Assembly: GCF_036825875.1 (NCBI RefSeq)
Contig: NZ_DAISXK010000010.1
Span: forward strand, 1 to 64,000
Direction: 5' to 3'
Origin: Paucihalobacter sp036825875
GTDB taxonomy: Bacteria > Bacteroidota > Bacteroidia > Flavobacteriales > Flavobacteriaceae
Length of the DNA: 64,000 nt
Shown here piece after piece: positions 40,479 through 50,047 of this stretch. Positions within the stretch are counted from its first letter, which is position 1. Every line of letters starts with the position of its first letter. The notes beneath the pieces are model-generated. The model was not told the origin of the DNA and ran no database searches. It saw only the letters and a program-made list of their open reading frames with translations. The translations under genes and the position numbers were made by a program.

Positions 40479-43400
40479 ATGAATGCTATTAATTACTTCC
40501 TTTTATTGTTAGCACAATTTTTATATGTTTCTTCAATTTGTAAAAAATTATGCGTCAAGGCCATTGGCTTTTTTACTATCCTGCTTTTTCTAGGAATTGG
40601 ACAAATACAAGCTCAGACTTTTTGTCCTTCTGGAACCCCTGGTAACAACTGTAATAGTTGTCCGGATTATTCGGTTAGCAACAATCCAAATTTAACGGTT
40701 GCTTGTCAGGATAATTTAAATATTACGATTATCATAGATGAATCTAACTCTTTAGCGGGTAGTCAGAATCTGGTTCGCGATGGTGTGTTAGCACTTCTTC
40801 AAAATCTAGAGTGTAACAACGTAAACGTAGCACTTATTGAATTTGGTTCCGTATCAGATTACGTAATTCCATCTTATACTCCAGTAACACCAACTTTAAT
40901 TGCATCGGTAAACAACTATTTTAACGGAATAGCTTTAAATGGTCAAACTTATACCGTGCCTCAACCAAATAATGTATTGGGTGGTACTAATTGGCAAGCT
41001 GCCCTTATACGAGCTAATGCCCTTCCAACCGCAGACTTGGTTTTTATGATAACAGACGGCGTACCAACAACCTATACGGTTAACGCAAATCAACCCGGCT
41101 CTAGTTATGATTTTTGTGGAAATGGTTCTACTACTGAAGAAGCTGAAATTTATAATCCTGTTCAATTGGCAAATGCTATTAAGGCAAAAGGTTCTAAAAT
41201 GTTTATTTTAGGAGTGGGAAGTGATTTAAGCCTTAGTTTAATTCAAGATATTTCAGGAAACACACAATTCGACCCTAATTCAGGAGGCAATGCTGGAAGT
41301 GTTGCCACTTCCGATTATGCTGTTGCCAACAATATCAATGATTTAGGTGATAGTTTGGCGTCACTTTCAGCGAATTTATGTCCTTTAGTGACAGAACTTG
41401 TGGCCACTCCAGTTTGTGGCGAAGGCGCCTCTAATGGAACTATAACTGTCAATATAACAACGAATGCGGATGCCCCTTATACTATTACCATTAATGAAGG
41501 TACTCCAATTGTAACAAATAATGCGCAGACAGTGGTAGGAGGATTACCAGCGGGATCTTATGAGGTTACTGTGTCAGCTACCGATATTTGTTTTGAAATA
41601 GCTACCAGCACGGTTCAGGTTACCGTACAAACGCCAAACGACGCTGGCGAGAATGGAGCTTTAGAAATATGTGATGGTGAAACCTTTACTACGGAAGATT
41701 TATTTAATGCTTTAAATGGTGACCCCGATGAAGGTGGAGCTTGGAGTCCTGCATTAACTGGTGCAGGAACTTACACCTACACTATAGTAGGTGATAATGT
41801 TTGTGAAGGTGATACGGCTGAGGTTGTGGTAACTGAAGTTACTGTTGAAGTCGATATACTTTCAAATGTTGAAGCTTGTGATGAGTATGAGTTGCCTGTA
41901 CTAACCAGTGGAAATTATTTTACAGCTCCAAATGGTGAAGGAAATGCACTTAGCGCTGGAAATCTTATTAAAGAAACTGCAACTATTTATATATTTAGTC
42001 CAGCAGTTGGACCCTGTCCATCCGCAGAAAGTAGCTTTACTGTCACAATCAACGATACGCCATTAGCTGACAATCCATCCGATGTAGAATCTTGCGATGA
42101 ATACGAACTACCAGCGTTAACCAATGGTAACTACTTCACAGGACCAAACGGCACAGGCACAGCATTAAGCGCAGGCGATAAGATTACGACCACCCAAACC
42201 ATCTATGTTTACACAGCAGCCAGTGGCTCATGTGAAGATGCAGAGAACAGTTTTGAAGTCACAATCAACGATACGCCATTAGCTGACAATCCATCCGATG
42301 TAGAATCTTGCGNNNNNNNNNNNNNNNNNNNNNNNNNNNNNNNNNNNNNNNNNNNNNNNNNNNNNNNNNNNNNNNNNNNNNNNNNNNNNNNNNNNNNNNN
42401 NNNNNNNNNNNNGTCACAATCAACGATACGCCATTAGCTGACAATCCATCCGATGTAGAATCTTGCGATGAATACGAACTACCAGCGTTAACCAATGGTA
42501 ACTACTTCACAGGACCAAACGGCACAGGCACAGCATTAAGCGCAGGCGATAAGATTACGACCACCCAAACCATCTATGTTTACGCAGAAACAAATACGAA
42601 TCCAAATTGTTTTGCAGAAAATAGTTTTGAGGTAACAATTAATGAAAGTCCTGTTGTAGATATTAAAGCACAAAATCCAATATGTATCGATGCAGATTCA
42701 ATTCAATTAGAGGCTACTCCAATAGGTGGAACTTTTAGTGGGTCTGGTGTAAGTGGAAATGGAATTTTCAACCCTCAAATGGCTGGTGTAGTAATCACAA
42801 CCATTACATATGATTTTACGGATGAGAATGGTTGTTTCAGCACCGTTGAAATTGAAATTGAAGTTATAGCACTTCCGTTATTCATAGAAGTTGATGAACC
42901 AGAATGTGATGAAGTTTTCGGAACTTATTCAGTTGAATTAATAGTGACTAAAGGAACTGTTACATCTAACTTTGGTGATCCAGTAGACAATGGCGATAAC
43001 AATTGGACTATTGTAAACATTCCAGTAGGCCAGAATATAGTGGTAACAGTCGCCGATGAAATAGGTTGCGAAAACAGTATTGAAGTTGTTGCTCCTGAAT
43101 GCATCTGCATCGAACTTGATTATTCTTTCACTGATATCACTTGTTTCGGACTTAACGATGGTAAGATCATAGTAGATTTCGTAACTGAAGGAGCAACAGT
43201 TACAGTCAACGGCGAACCCTACAACCCAAATACTCATTATGCCCCTGGAGCGTACACTATTGAAGCATTCTTTGAAGGTAATGATGATGAAAGATGTTTT
43301 ATCGAGGCAACTTTTGAACTTACGGAACCTGATCAAGTGGATGTTCAAGTTTCATCAACTAATGTAAGTTGCTTTGGAGCTGCAGATGGCACCATAACTA

Positions 43401-44212
43401 TCGATTTCTTAAGTGAAGGTGCAACTTATACCATTAAAAAGAGTGGCTTTGGAGCTGATTTAAGTGGTCAGGATACTTTTGGTCCAGGATGGTATGTAAT
43501 AGAAGCAACGATTCCTGGTCCTGAAACAGAAGGCGAATCACTAGAAAACGGTTCATTAAATAGAGCAGTTAATCCTTGTATCGATACAGTTATTGTTACT
43601 ATTAATGAGCCAGAACCAATTGAGTGTGAAATTATCCCTGGATTTAATCCTGATAAATATGCCTGTGGTGAGCATAAACAGAATTATCTAGAAGTTATTT
43701 CAACTGGTGGAGTAGGTGAACTAGAATATAACTGGACAGCTACAAATGGAAAAGGATGGGAAATATTCCAAGGGAATGGTACAGATAAAATATACTTTAC
43801 AATGGGCTATGGTACAGAGATTTTCACTGTCGAAATTACAGATGAAAATGGTTGTGTTACGACATGCACTTATGAAATAACATCAAATTGTGGCACAAAG
43901 CAAAGTAATACAAAACCAAATTTAATGTACGGTTGGAACATGTTAAGCAGAAACTCCATAGAGCCAATACAGTTGTATCCTAATCCGGTTAAAGAGGCAT
44001 TGAATATTAAAGTATTGCAAAATCTAGATACCGAGTTAACTGTAGAAATATTTGATCTTATCGGAGCTAGAGCTTTTGCTCAATCATATAAAACTGTAAA
44101 GGAAAATCAAGTAATAAATGTTGATTTCTCTGAATTCAAGAGTAATGTTTACTACATTAAGTTTTCAACTAAACACGAATCATTTATCAAAAAAGTGATA
44201 TTAGATAAATAA
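40479..44212 (+). CDS. Giant T9SS surface protein: VWA domain, 72-residue repeats, SprB-like repeats (interrupted by assembly gap)
   Basis: One gene split by the N run at 42313-42412. The reading frame changes across it only because 100 N are a placeholder; with the gap length the repeats predict (161 bases plus multiples of 216) the frame is restored, giving about 1264 residues or more. The N-terminus has a long hydrophobic signal (ending QIQAQ). A von Willebrand A domain (about 80-300) has the MIDAS DESNS at 87-91. Then come 72-residue repeats (VTINDTPLADNPSDVESC...), SprB-like repeats (DITCFGLNDGKI, NVSCFGAADGTI), and a type A sorting domain (IQLYPNPVKEALNIK). It is likely an adhesin or gliding-related surface protein. 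Confidence 0.88.
42042..42583 (+). repeat. 216-base (72-residue) near-identical tandem repeats
   Basis: One full copy starts at 42042, a second at 42258 runs into the N gap, and a third starts right after the gap at 42413. The 171 bases at 42042-42212 are identical to 42413-42583. A more divergent copy precedes at about 41853. Identity at the DNA level implies recent duplication or gene conversion and explains the assembly break. Confidence 0.9.
42313..42412. other. Scaffold gap (100 N)
   Basis: Exactly 100 N, a conventional placeholder. The repeat register (the gap falls 55 bases into a 216-base unit and ends at a unit start) predicts a true length of 161 bases plus a multiple of 216. Confidence 0.97.
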
Positions 44213-44240
44213 GTAATCTTATTGATTTGATAGCAACTTT

Positions 44241-44280
44241 CATTGCCCCTAACTAAATTAGTTAGGGGCAATGTTTTTTT
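44241..44280 (+). terminator. Strong terminator after the surface protein gene
   Basis: CATTGCCCCTAACT (44241-44254) pairs perfectly with AGTTAGGGGCAATG around a five-base loop, followed by seven T or more. Confidence 0.92.
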
Positions 44281-44701
44281 ATTGAGCAAATAACTGATCT
44301 AAATCTTTAAAAGCCTTAAACTCTAAAGCGTTTCCGGCTGGGTCATAAAAAAACATAGTGGTTTGCTCGCCCACTAGACCTTCATAGCGAATATAGGGTT
44401 CGATAACGAACTTTACCGATTTTGCTTTTAAGTGATTTGCGAAATTCTCAAATTCATTCCACGGTAACACTACGCCATAATGTGGCACAGGTACATCTTT
44501 TCCGTCCACTGGATTGGTATGTAAAGTTTCCTCCGTTTTTGGTTTATGATGAATCACAAGTTGGTGGCCAAAAAAATTAAAATCTACCCAATGATCGCTG
44601 CTTCTGCCTTCTTTACAGTTTAAAACATCTCTGTAAAAAACACGGCATTCATCTAAATTGTGTACTGGAATAGCAATATGAAAAGGTGAAAGTTTGTTCA
44701 T
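44279..44701 (-). CDS. VOC (glyoxalase/dioxygenase-fold) family protein
   Basis: A 140-residue single-domain VOC protein with the paired beta-alpha-beta modules. FHIAIPVHNLDECRVFYRDV starts module one, with a probable metal His in PFHIAIP, and the second metal/acid site is near FYDPAGNALEFKAF. The HQLVIHHKP segment provides another His. Function could be isomerase, dioxygenase or antibiotic binding; the sequence alone does not decide. It is the last gene of a minus-strand group. Confidence 0.87.
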   Translation of the reverse strand: MNKLSPFHIAIPVHNLDECRVFYRDVLNCKEGRSSDHWVDFNFFGHQLVIHHKPKTEETLHTNPVDGKDVPVPHYGVVLPWNEFENFANHLKAKSVKFVIEPYIRYEGLVGEQTTMFFYDPAGNALEFKAFKDLDQLFAQ

Positions 44702-44730
44702 AAGTATTGATTTTTAATTTGAGAGAAGTT

Positions 44731-45495
44731 TTACTTATTCAATCTATTTTGGTTCGACTTCAATTCAGATTTGAAGGTCTTATCTGAGGATTCTAAAAGT
44801 TCATTTAATTTTGATAATTCGTCTTTGGTTAGCGCTCTGTAGGTTCCTGACTCAACATCAAGTTTAATGTTCATTATTCTAACACGTTTTAAGGTTTCAA
44901 CTTCATAATCTAAATATTCACACATACGTCTAATTTGACGATTTAAACCTTGGGTTAATATAATTTTGAAGGTTAAATGATCAATTTTTTCAACTTTACA
45001 CTTTTTTGTAATTGTATCAAGTATCGGTACGCCGTTGGCCATACGTTCAATAAAAGTCTGCGATATGGGTTTATTTACGGCAACAATATATTCCTTTTCG
45101 TGGTTGTTACTAGCTCGAAGAATTTTATTGACTATATCGCCATCATCGGTTAGTAAAATTAAACCTTCACTAGCCTTGTCTAAACGACCAATAGGAAAAA
45201 TTCGTTTATGAAAATTTATATATTCAATGATATTGTTTTTTTCAACTTTTGTATCGGTGGTGCAAACTATACCAATTGGTTTGTTAAATGCCAAATAAGT
45301 AAAACCTTCATTTTTATTTGAAATAATTTGACCATCTACTTTTACAATGTCGTTTTCACTTATTTTAGTTCCCATTTCTGGTACTTGGTCGTTTATGGTT
45401 ACACGTTTGGCATCTATTAGTTTGTCTGCTTCACGTCTGGAGCAATAGCCAACTTCGCTTAGATACTTGTTAATTCTTGTGAGTTTAGGTTCCAT
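44731..45495 (-). CDS. rluF: 23S rRNA pseudouridine synthase, RluF-like
   Basis: A 254-residue pseudouridine synthase. An N-terminal S4 RNA-binding domain (about 6-53, RINKYLSEVGYCSRREADKL) precedes the RsuA/RluB/E/F catalytic domain with IGRLDKASEGLIL (catalytic Asp106) and QGLNRQIRRMCEYLDYEV. The last part, LKRVRIMNIKLD, is typical of RluF, which modifies U2604 of 23S rRNA in E. coli. The charged C-terminal tail is variable in the family. Confidence 0.9.
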   Translation of the reverse strand: MEPKLTRINKYLSEVGYCSRREADKLIDAKRVTINDQVPEMGTKISENDIVKVDGQIISNKNEGFTYLAFNKPIGIVCTTDTKVEKNNIIEYINFHKRIFPIGRLDKASEGLILLTDDGDIVNKILRASNNHEKEYIVAVNKPISQTFIERMANGVPILDTITKKCKVEKIDHLTFKIILTQGLNRQIRRMCEYLDYEVETLKRVRIMNIKLDVESGTYRALTKDELSKLNELLESSDKTFKSELKSNQNRLNK

Positions 45496-45501
45496 TGTGT
45501 T

Positions 45502-46335
45502 TTATAATTCGGATACGATAAATTCTTCAATATAGGAAGCAATTGTTTCGTTATTAAGCGAATGACCAAATCCTTTTGTGGTTATTAATTGACCTTTCTG
45601 AGCATGTTTGTGAATAAGAACTGCGTCGTTGTAAGGAATTATGGCGTCGTCTTCATCGTGAATTATCAAACTCTGTTGATTTAATTCTTTAATTATCTTA
45701 GAAGTTGAAAATTCTTGCGAAGTCTTACCAAAACGTTCAATTATAATACTATCAATTCTTTTTGTAATACGCTGGTTATATCCCAACATGTTGGTGTATC
45801 TTTCCATAACATCGGTAAACTCTGATGGTGCACCAAGTAGCACCAATTTATGTACGGATTCAAGTTGGTATTTTTGTTGAAAAAATACCGCAGACATCCC
45901 GCCAACAGAATGGCCAATAATGATGTTAGGTTTAAATCTTTTGGCAACAACCGCTATAAATTCTGAATACAAAATTGCGTTGAAATCTTTACTACCAGAA
46001 CGGCCGTGTGCAGGAGCATCTAATGCTACCACATTGAAACCAGATTTGTTGAGTTGTTTGATTAGTTTTTTCCACCGCGACGCATTACTTTCCCAGCCGT
46101 GTGCAAGCAAAATTGTTTCTTTTTTCCCCAACCATCGGTAAGTCATCACTGGAAATTGATTGTAGGTCAATTCTTCTTTGAATGCTGTGCCCAAAAAATC
46201 GGCTTGTTTTTCTTTTATGTAACCTTTGCGTGGTGTAGTGAATAATTTTAAGGCTTTATTTGCCGCATAGTCTTGAGAAAAATAGCTCAAGATGTTGTAA
46301 TAATTTCCTATTATTTTAATGATTAACGACTTCAT
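45502..46335 (-). CDS. Alpha/beta hydrolase
   Basis: A 277-residue cytoplasmic hydrolase-fold protein without a typical signal peptide. The nucleophile elbow is GHSVGG with Ser143. LLAHGWESNASRW (76-88) is the oxyanion loop, the acid is in IHDEDDAIIP (about 235), and the His in TKGFGHSLNN (about 258). It starts immediately (no gap) after the cupin stop codon, so the two are coupled. Substrate unknown. Confidence 0.87.
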   Translation of the reverse strand: MKSLIIKIIGNYYNILSYFSQDYAANKALKLFTTPRKGYIKEKQADFLGTAFKEELTYNQFPVMTYRWLGKKETILLAHGWESNASRWKKLIKQLNKSGFNVVALDAPAHGRSGSKDFNAILYSEFIAVVAKRFKPNIIIGHSVGGMSAVFFQQKYQLESVHKLVLLGAPSEFTDVMERYTNMLGYNQRITKRIDSIIIERFGKTSQEFSTSKIIKELNQQSLIIHDEDDAIIPYNDAVLIHKHAQKGQLITTKGFGHSLNNETIASYIEEFIVSEL

Positions 46336-46698
46336 TTAGGCTTCTCTATTGGCTTTGTCAATTGAAAAGGCCGGTGTGCAAATAGCGATATATTCACATG
46401 GCATTTCAAATGGATTAGAATATTGTACTCTTGTATTTTTATGAATTTTTATAGATTCACCAGCATTTAAAACTATAATCTCGTTGTCTATCAGAAATTG
46501 TTTTTGGCCTGAAATTATATAAGTTACTTCATCAAATTCTGGTGTTTGAAACGGTTCGCTCCAACCCGGTGGCGCAATCATATGTGCTACGCTTAAGTTT
46601 GAGTTTCCATCACTTGCCAAACCGAAATGTTCCTCTATTAATTTTCCGTCTGTTGTTGGAACTATAAAGGGCGACGTTTGTTTAGTATATTTTTTCAA
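46336..46698 (-). CDS. Cupin domain protein
   Basis: A 120-residue single cupin. The core has WSEPFQTPEFDEVTYIISGQ with Glu and later VLNAGESIKIHKNTRVQYSN; the usual His-x-His of metal cupins is not obvious (only IHKNTRVQY). The only plausible start is a TTG at 46698, since the first internal Met would cut the domain. It sits upstream of and touching the alpha/beta hydrolase gene. Function unknown; a sugar or small-molecule-binding cupin is the guess. Confidence 0.8.
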   Translation of the reverse strand: MKKYTKQTSPFIVPTTDGKLIEEHFGLASDGNSNLSVAHMIAPPGWSEPFQTPEFDEVTYIISGQKQFLIDNEIIVLNAGESIKIHKNTRVQYSNPFEMPCEYIAICTPAFSIDKANREA

Positions 46699-46714
46699 GT
46701 GCTATTTTTTTTCG

Positions 46715-47266
46715 CTACCAATGCAGCATAAAGTATTTTATTTTTGCTTTTCCAGGGATTTGTAAGACGTCGATTGTCGTGTTTTGTTCAAACCTAATGC
46801 TTGCTGGAAGCTCATTTTTATCAATGGTGAATGACGCATTCAGTTCTTTTACGGTAACTACAACACTACCAATTAAATTGTCTATTTTATTTATTTTATA
46901 ATTATCCTTAATATCCTTGAAAGTGCTTATTCTTGAAATTCCTTTGGCAGTTTTAAACTGAGCATTTTCAATTCTTACTGTTTTTATTGTTGCAGTAGAA
47001 TCTTTTGCAACGGTTGGACTTAAAATCAAAAGTTTTTTACCTTCTGGGTTGAAAATTTCAATATTATAGTTATTCCCGGTAAATGCATTGCTGCTTTCAA
47101 AATTTGCAATAGAGTCGTTTGGAAAGATGCTTTTCAAATCCTTAACCTGTGTTGAGTCGTTTAATTTGCCAATGTAGCGCTTACCAATTTCGAACGGATC
47201 TTGCTCTTTGGTGCAGCTAACTGCGAAACTGAGAATTAGAGTGATGAGGATTAATTTTTTGAACAT
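46715..47266 (-). CDS. Lipoprotein of unknown function
   Basis: A 183-residue protein with a lipoprotein signal (MFKKLILITLILSFAVSCTK, lipidated Cys18). The mature part has a charged region at 19-40 and a beta-rich second half (TIKTVRIENAQFKTAKGISR, IGSVVVTVKELNASF). No domain is recognised. It lies 16 bases upstream of the cupin gene and 12 bases downstream of the HerA-like gene, so the minus-strand genes from HerA to the hydrolase probably form one operon. Confidence 0.78.
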   Translation of the reverse strand: MFKKLILITLILSFAVSCTKEQDPFEIGKRYIGKLNDSTQVKDLKSIFPNDSIANFESSNAFTGNNYNIEIFNPEGKKLLILSPTVAKDSTATIKTVRIENAQFKTAKGISRISTFKDIKDNYKINKIDNLIGSVVVTVKELNASFTIDKNELPASIRFEQNTTIDVLQIPGKAKIKYFMLHW

Positions 47267-47278
47267 ATAATTTTAAAT

Positions 47279-48811
47279 TTATTTCATTAGTTTAGTTAGA
47301 ATGCCTAAAACACTTCTTATAACAGTTGGGCTGCTCAATATTTTTGTGAAAGGATTTTGTGTGGTTCTTCTTCTGCTAGTAGTAGTTTTCGTTCTAGTCG
47401 CTTTTTTCTGATCTTCAGCTTCTTTTTCAGCCTTTTCTTTAGCTGCATCAGTTTCTGCCTCTAAAATTTTATACTTTAATATTTCATAGGCACTTTCTCT
47501 GTCAATAACTTCATTGTATTTTTTTATCAACTCCGATTTTGACAGTAAGGTTTTGAGTTCAGATTCTGATAAAATATCCATTCTACTTGCTGGAGCACGA
47601 AGCATAGTTGCAGCGAGTGGCGTTGGTCGTCCTTTTTCATCTAAAGCTGAAATTAAAGCCTCACCTATACCTAATGATGTCAGTATTTCAGATGTTTTAT
47701 AATAGGGTGAATCTGGATAGTTTTCGGCTGTTAATTTAATAGCTTTTCTGTCCTTAGCCGTAAAAGCACGAAGCGCGTGTTGTACTTTCAATCCCAATTG
47801 TCCTAATACTTCTTCAGGTACATCGGTTGGGTTTTGAGTTACAAAATAAATACCCACACCCTTACTTCTTATTAATTTAATAATGCTTTCAATCTGGTTT
47901 AAAAGTGCTTTGGATGCTTCTTTAAAAATAAGATGGGCTTCATCAATAAACATGACGAGTTCAGGCTTGTCTGCATCGCCTTTTTCAGGAAATGTTTGAT
48001 AAATTTCAGCCAATAAACTCAACATGAAAGTTGAAAACAACTTTGGTTTATCTTGAATATCTGTAAGTCGTATTATATTGATAAAACCTTTTCCACTTTT
48101 GTCAATTCTTAATAAATCTTGAGGATCGAACGACTTCTCGCCAAAAAACAGATCGCCGCCTTGCTGTTCAATTTCAACAATTTTTCTCAAAATAGCACCT
48201 GTTGAAGCGGTTGCAATGCGACCATATTCGCTTTCGAAAGCTTCCTTGCCGTCGCCAGTGGAAAACTGTAACACACTTTTGAAATCTTTTAGGTCTAAAA
48301 GTGGCATTTCGTGGTCGTCGCAATATTTAAATATTACCGACACTATTCCCGATTGGGTATCGGTTAAGTCTAAAATTCGTGATATTAGAACAGGACCAAA
48401 TTCACTAACAGTAGCACGTAACCTAACACCATTTTGAGCAGATAAGGATAAAATTTCAACAGGATAAGCTTGCGCTTGAAAAGGCAATCCAATTAATTGA
48501 TGACGTTCATCAATTTTAGGATGTCCAGGACTAGGCATTGCTATACCACTTAAATCACCTTTCACATCCATTAGTAATACAGGAATACCTTTTTCTGAAA
48601 GATTTTCAGCTAAAACTTGGAGTGTTTTGGTTTTTCCAGTACCTGTGGCGCCTGCGATAAGTCCGTGACGGTTGAGTGTACGAAGCGGTATTTTAACGTG
48701 TGCGTTGGTAATAACTTCGCCATCTAGCATGGCCGCACCTATCGAAATACTATCGCCCTTATATGTGTTACCTGCTAAAATATGGTTGAAAAAAGCTTGC
48801 TTTTCGGACAT
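47279..48811 (-). CDS. HerA-like ATPase (DUF853/YjgR family)
   Basis: A 510-residue member of the HerA/FtsK-type ATPase superfamily. Walker A is GATGTGKTKT (residues 54-63), Walker B is LVMFIDEAHLIF (about 285-296), and a sensor-type segment is IYFVTQNPTDVPE. The family is known as YjgR/DUF853; its role in DNA or protein handling is not defined. The C-terminus has a coiled-coil rich in Lys/Glu/Ala and a basic end. No NurA nuclease gene is nearby. Confidence 0.9.
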   Translation of the reverse strand: MSEKQAFFNHILAGNTYKGDSISIGAAMLDGEVITNAHVKIPLRTLNRHGLIAGATGTGKTKTLQVLAENLSEKGIPVLLMDVKGDLSGIAMPSPGHPKIDERHQLIGLPFQAQAYPVEILSLSAQNGVRLRATVSEFGPVLISRILDLTDTQSGIVSVIFKYCDDHEMPLLDLKDFKSVLQFSTGDGKEAFESEYGRIATASTGAILRKIVEIEQQGGDLFFGEKSFDPQDLLRIDKSGKGFINIIRLTDIQDKPKLFSTFMLSLLAEIYQTFPEKGDADKPELVMFIDEAHLIFKEASKALLNQIESIIKLIRSKGVGIYFVTQNPTDVPEEVLGQLGLKVQHALRAFTAKDRKAIKLTAENYPDSPYYKTSEILTSLGIGEALISALDEKGRPTPLAATMLRAPASRMDILSESELKTLLSKSELIKKYNEVIDRESAYEILKYKILEAETDAAKEKAEKEAEDQKKATRTKTTTSRRRTTQNPFTKILSSPTVIRSVLGILTKLMK

Positions 48812-48866
48812 GCATTAAATTTTGTATAAAAATACTGTAATTTTAGTCAAGTTTAAAATCGTAAAA

Positions 48867-49310
48867 ATGAAAAATATCTTGATAATTGCTATGGTGCTTT
48901 TGGGAGTATTACAATTAAGTTGTGAACAAAAAAATAGCGTCATCTTTCATGAATCTCATGAACTCAAAAAAGCGAATGCGCCATTTAGTGATGCCGTTGA
49001 AATTGATAATTTGTTCTTTCTTTCTGGTCAAATTGGCATGGACCATAGCACCAGAACATTGGTTGAAGGTGGAATTAAAGCCGAAACGTTGCAAACAATT
49101 AAAAACATAGAAGCAGTACTTAAGCATCATAACTTAGGTCTAGAAAATGTAATCAAATGCACCGTTATTTTGAGCGACATCAATGATTTTGCTACTTTTA
49201 ATGAAATCTATATTCAGTATTTCAAACAAAAACCTTCCAGAACAACTTTTGCTGCTTCAGGATTGGCTGCCAACGCTAGTATTGAAATTGAAGTAGTGGC
49301 ATTTAGATAG
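48867..49310 (+). CDS. RidA family protein with lipoprotein signal
   Basis: A 147-residue RidA (YjgF) fold protein. The core motif is FFLSGQIGMDHSTRTLVEGG, then ETLQTIKNIEAVLKHHNLGL and NVIKCTVILSDINDFATFNE, and near the end KPSRTTFAASGLAANASIEI with the conserved Arg. RidA enzymes normally deaminate reactive enamines in the cytoplasm, but here a lipobox (VLQLSCEQ, Cys18) predicts export and membrane anchoring. The start is ATG 48867, not an earlier codon. Confidence 0.9.
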   Translation: MKNILIIAMVLLGVLQLSCEQKNSVIFHESHELKKANAPFSDAVEIDNLFFLSGQIGMDHSTRTLVEGGIKAETLQTIKNIEAVLKHHNLGLENVIKCTVILSDINDFATFNEIYIQYFKQKPSRTTFAASGLAANASIEIEVVAFR

Positions 49311-49354
49311 CTAAACATTTATTGAGTTTAAGCTATTTTTTTCGTTTATTGATT

Positions 49355-49362
49355 TATCTTTG
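49355..49362 (+). promoter_or_regulatory. -7 promoter element directly before queE
   Basis: TATCTTTG, a perfect -7 match, ends six bases before the queE ATG, so the transcript would be leaderless or nearly so. The -33 region is poorly conserved. Confidence 0.55.
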
Positions 49363-49368
49363 CAGCCC

Positions 49369-49998
49369 ATGAAAAAAGAAATACAGCAACTGGTAAATCA
49401 AGGCAAAATGTTGCCTCTAATGGAGGAGTTTTACACCATTCAGGGTGAAGGATTTCACAAAGGAACTGCGGCGTATTTTATTCGCGTTGGTGGTTGTGAT
49501 GTTGGATGCCATTGGTGCGATGTGAAAGAAAGTTGGAATGCAGATCTTCATCCTCCAATAGAGATCAATAAAATAGTTGATAACGCTGTAAAATTTTCTG
49601 ATACTATTGTAATTACTGGCGGTGAGCCATTAACTTGGGATATGACCGAATTAACTAGTCAGCTTAAGGAAAAGGGCTTAAATATTCATATTGAAACTTC
49701 TGGGGCTTATCCGTTAACAGGTATTTGGGACTGGATTTGTTTGTCGCCAAAAAAATTAAAATTGCCTACCGAGGAAATCTATCAAAAAGCGCACGAGCTA
49801 AAAGTAATCGTATTTAACAACAATGATTTTAGATTCGCTGAGGAGCAAGCTGCTAAAGTAAACAAAGATTGTATTTTATACCTTCAGCCAGAGTGGAGCA
49901 AGCGGGAAAAAGTAACACCAAGTATTGTAGATTACGTAATGAAACATCCAAAGTGGAAGGTATCATTACAAACTCACAAGTATTTAAATATTCCCTAA
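49369..49998 (+). CDS. queE: 7-carboxy-7-deazaguanine synthase
   Basis: A radical SAM enzyme of queuosine/deazaguanine synthesis, 209 residues from the ATG at 49369. The cluster motif is Cys43-x3-Cys47-x2-Cys50 in GGCDVGCHWCDVKESW. Substrate/SAM motifs follow as VITGGEPLTWD and HIETSGAYPLTG. The N-terminal MEEFYTIQGEGFHKG is typical. An upstream TTG would overlap the promoter box, so the ATG is preferred. The PTPS/QueD-like gene at 14.9 kb would supply its substrate. Confidence 0.95.
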   Translation: MKKEIQQLVNQGKMLPLMEEFYTIQGEGFHKGTAAYFIRVGGCDVGCHWCDVKESWNADLHPPIEINKIVDNAVKFSDTIVITGGEPLTWDMTELTSQLKEKGLNIHIETSGAYPLTGIWDWICLSPKKLKLPTEEIYQKAHELKVIVFNNNDFRFAEEQAAKVNKDCILYLQPEWSKREKVTPSIVDYVMKHPKWKVSLQTHKYLNIP

Positions 49999-50001
49999 TA
50001 A

Positions 50002-50028
50002 AAAAGCCCGAGATTAACTCAGGCTTTT
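50002..50028. terminator. Terminator between queE and DUF2911
   Basis: AAAAGCCCGAG pairs with CTCAGGCTTTT (one mismatch) with a five-base loop; it is A/T-flanked on both sides and so could act for both convergent genes. Confidence 0.75.
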
Positions 50029-50047
50029 CAAAATTTATTCAATTTTG

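Noticed and set aside
42308..42495. Apparent new starts and antisense frames around the N gap
   Set aside because: They arise only because N positions are read through; the post-gap sequence belongs to the surface protein gene.
42042..42583. 216-base tandem repeats as a CRISPR or insertion element
   Set aside because: They are in-frame protein-coding repeats with no unique spacers, terminal inverted repeats or transposase.
47279..48811. HerA-like ATPase as part of a defence system
   Set aside because: It belongs to the housekeeping YjgR/DUF853 type, has no NurA, Sir2 or other defence partner and sits among metabolic genes.
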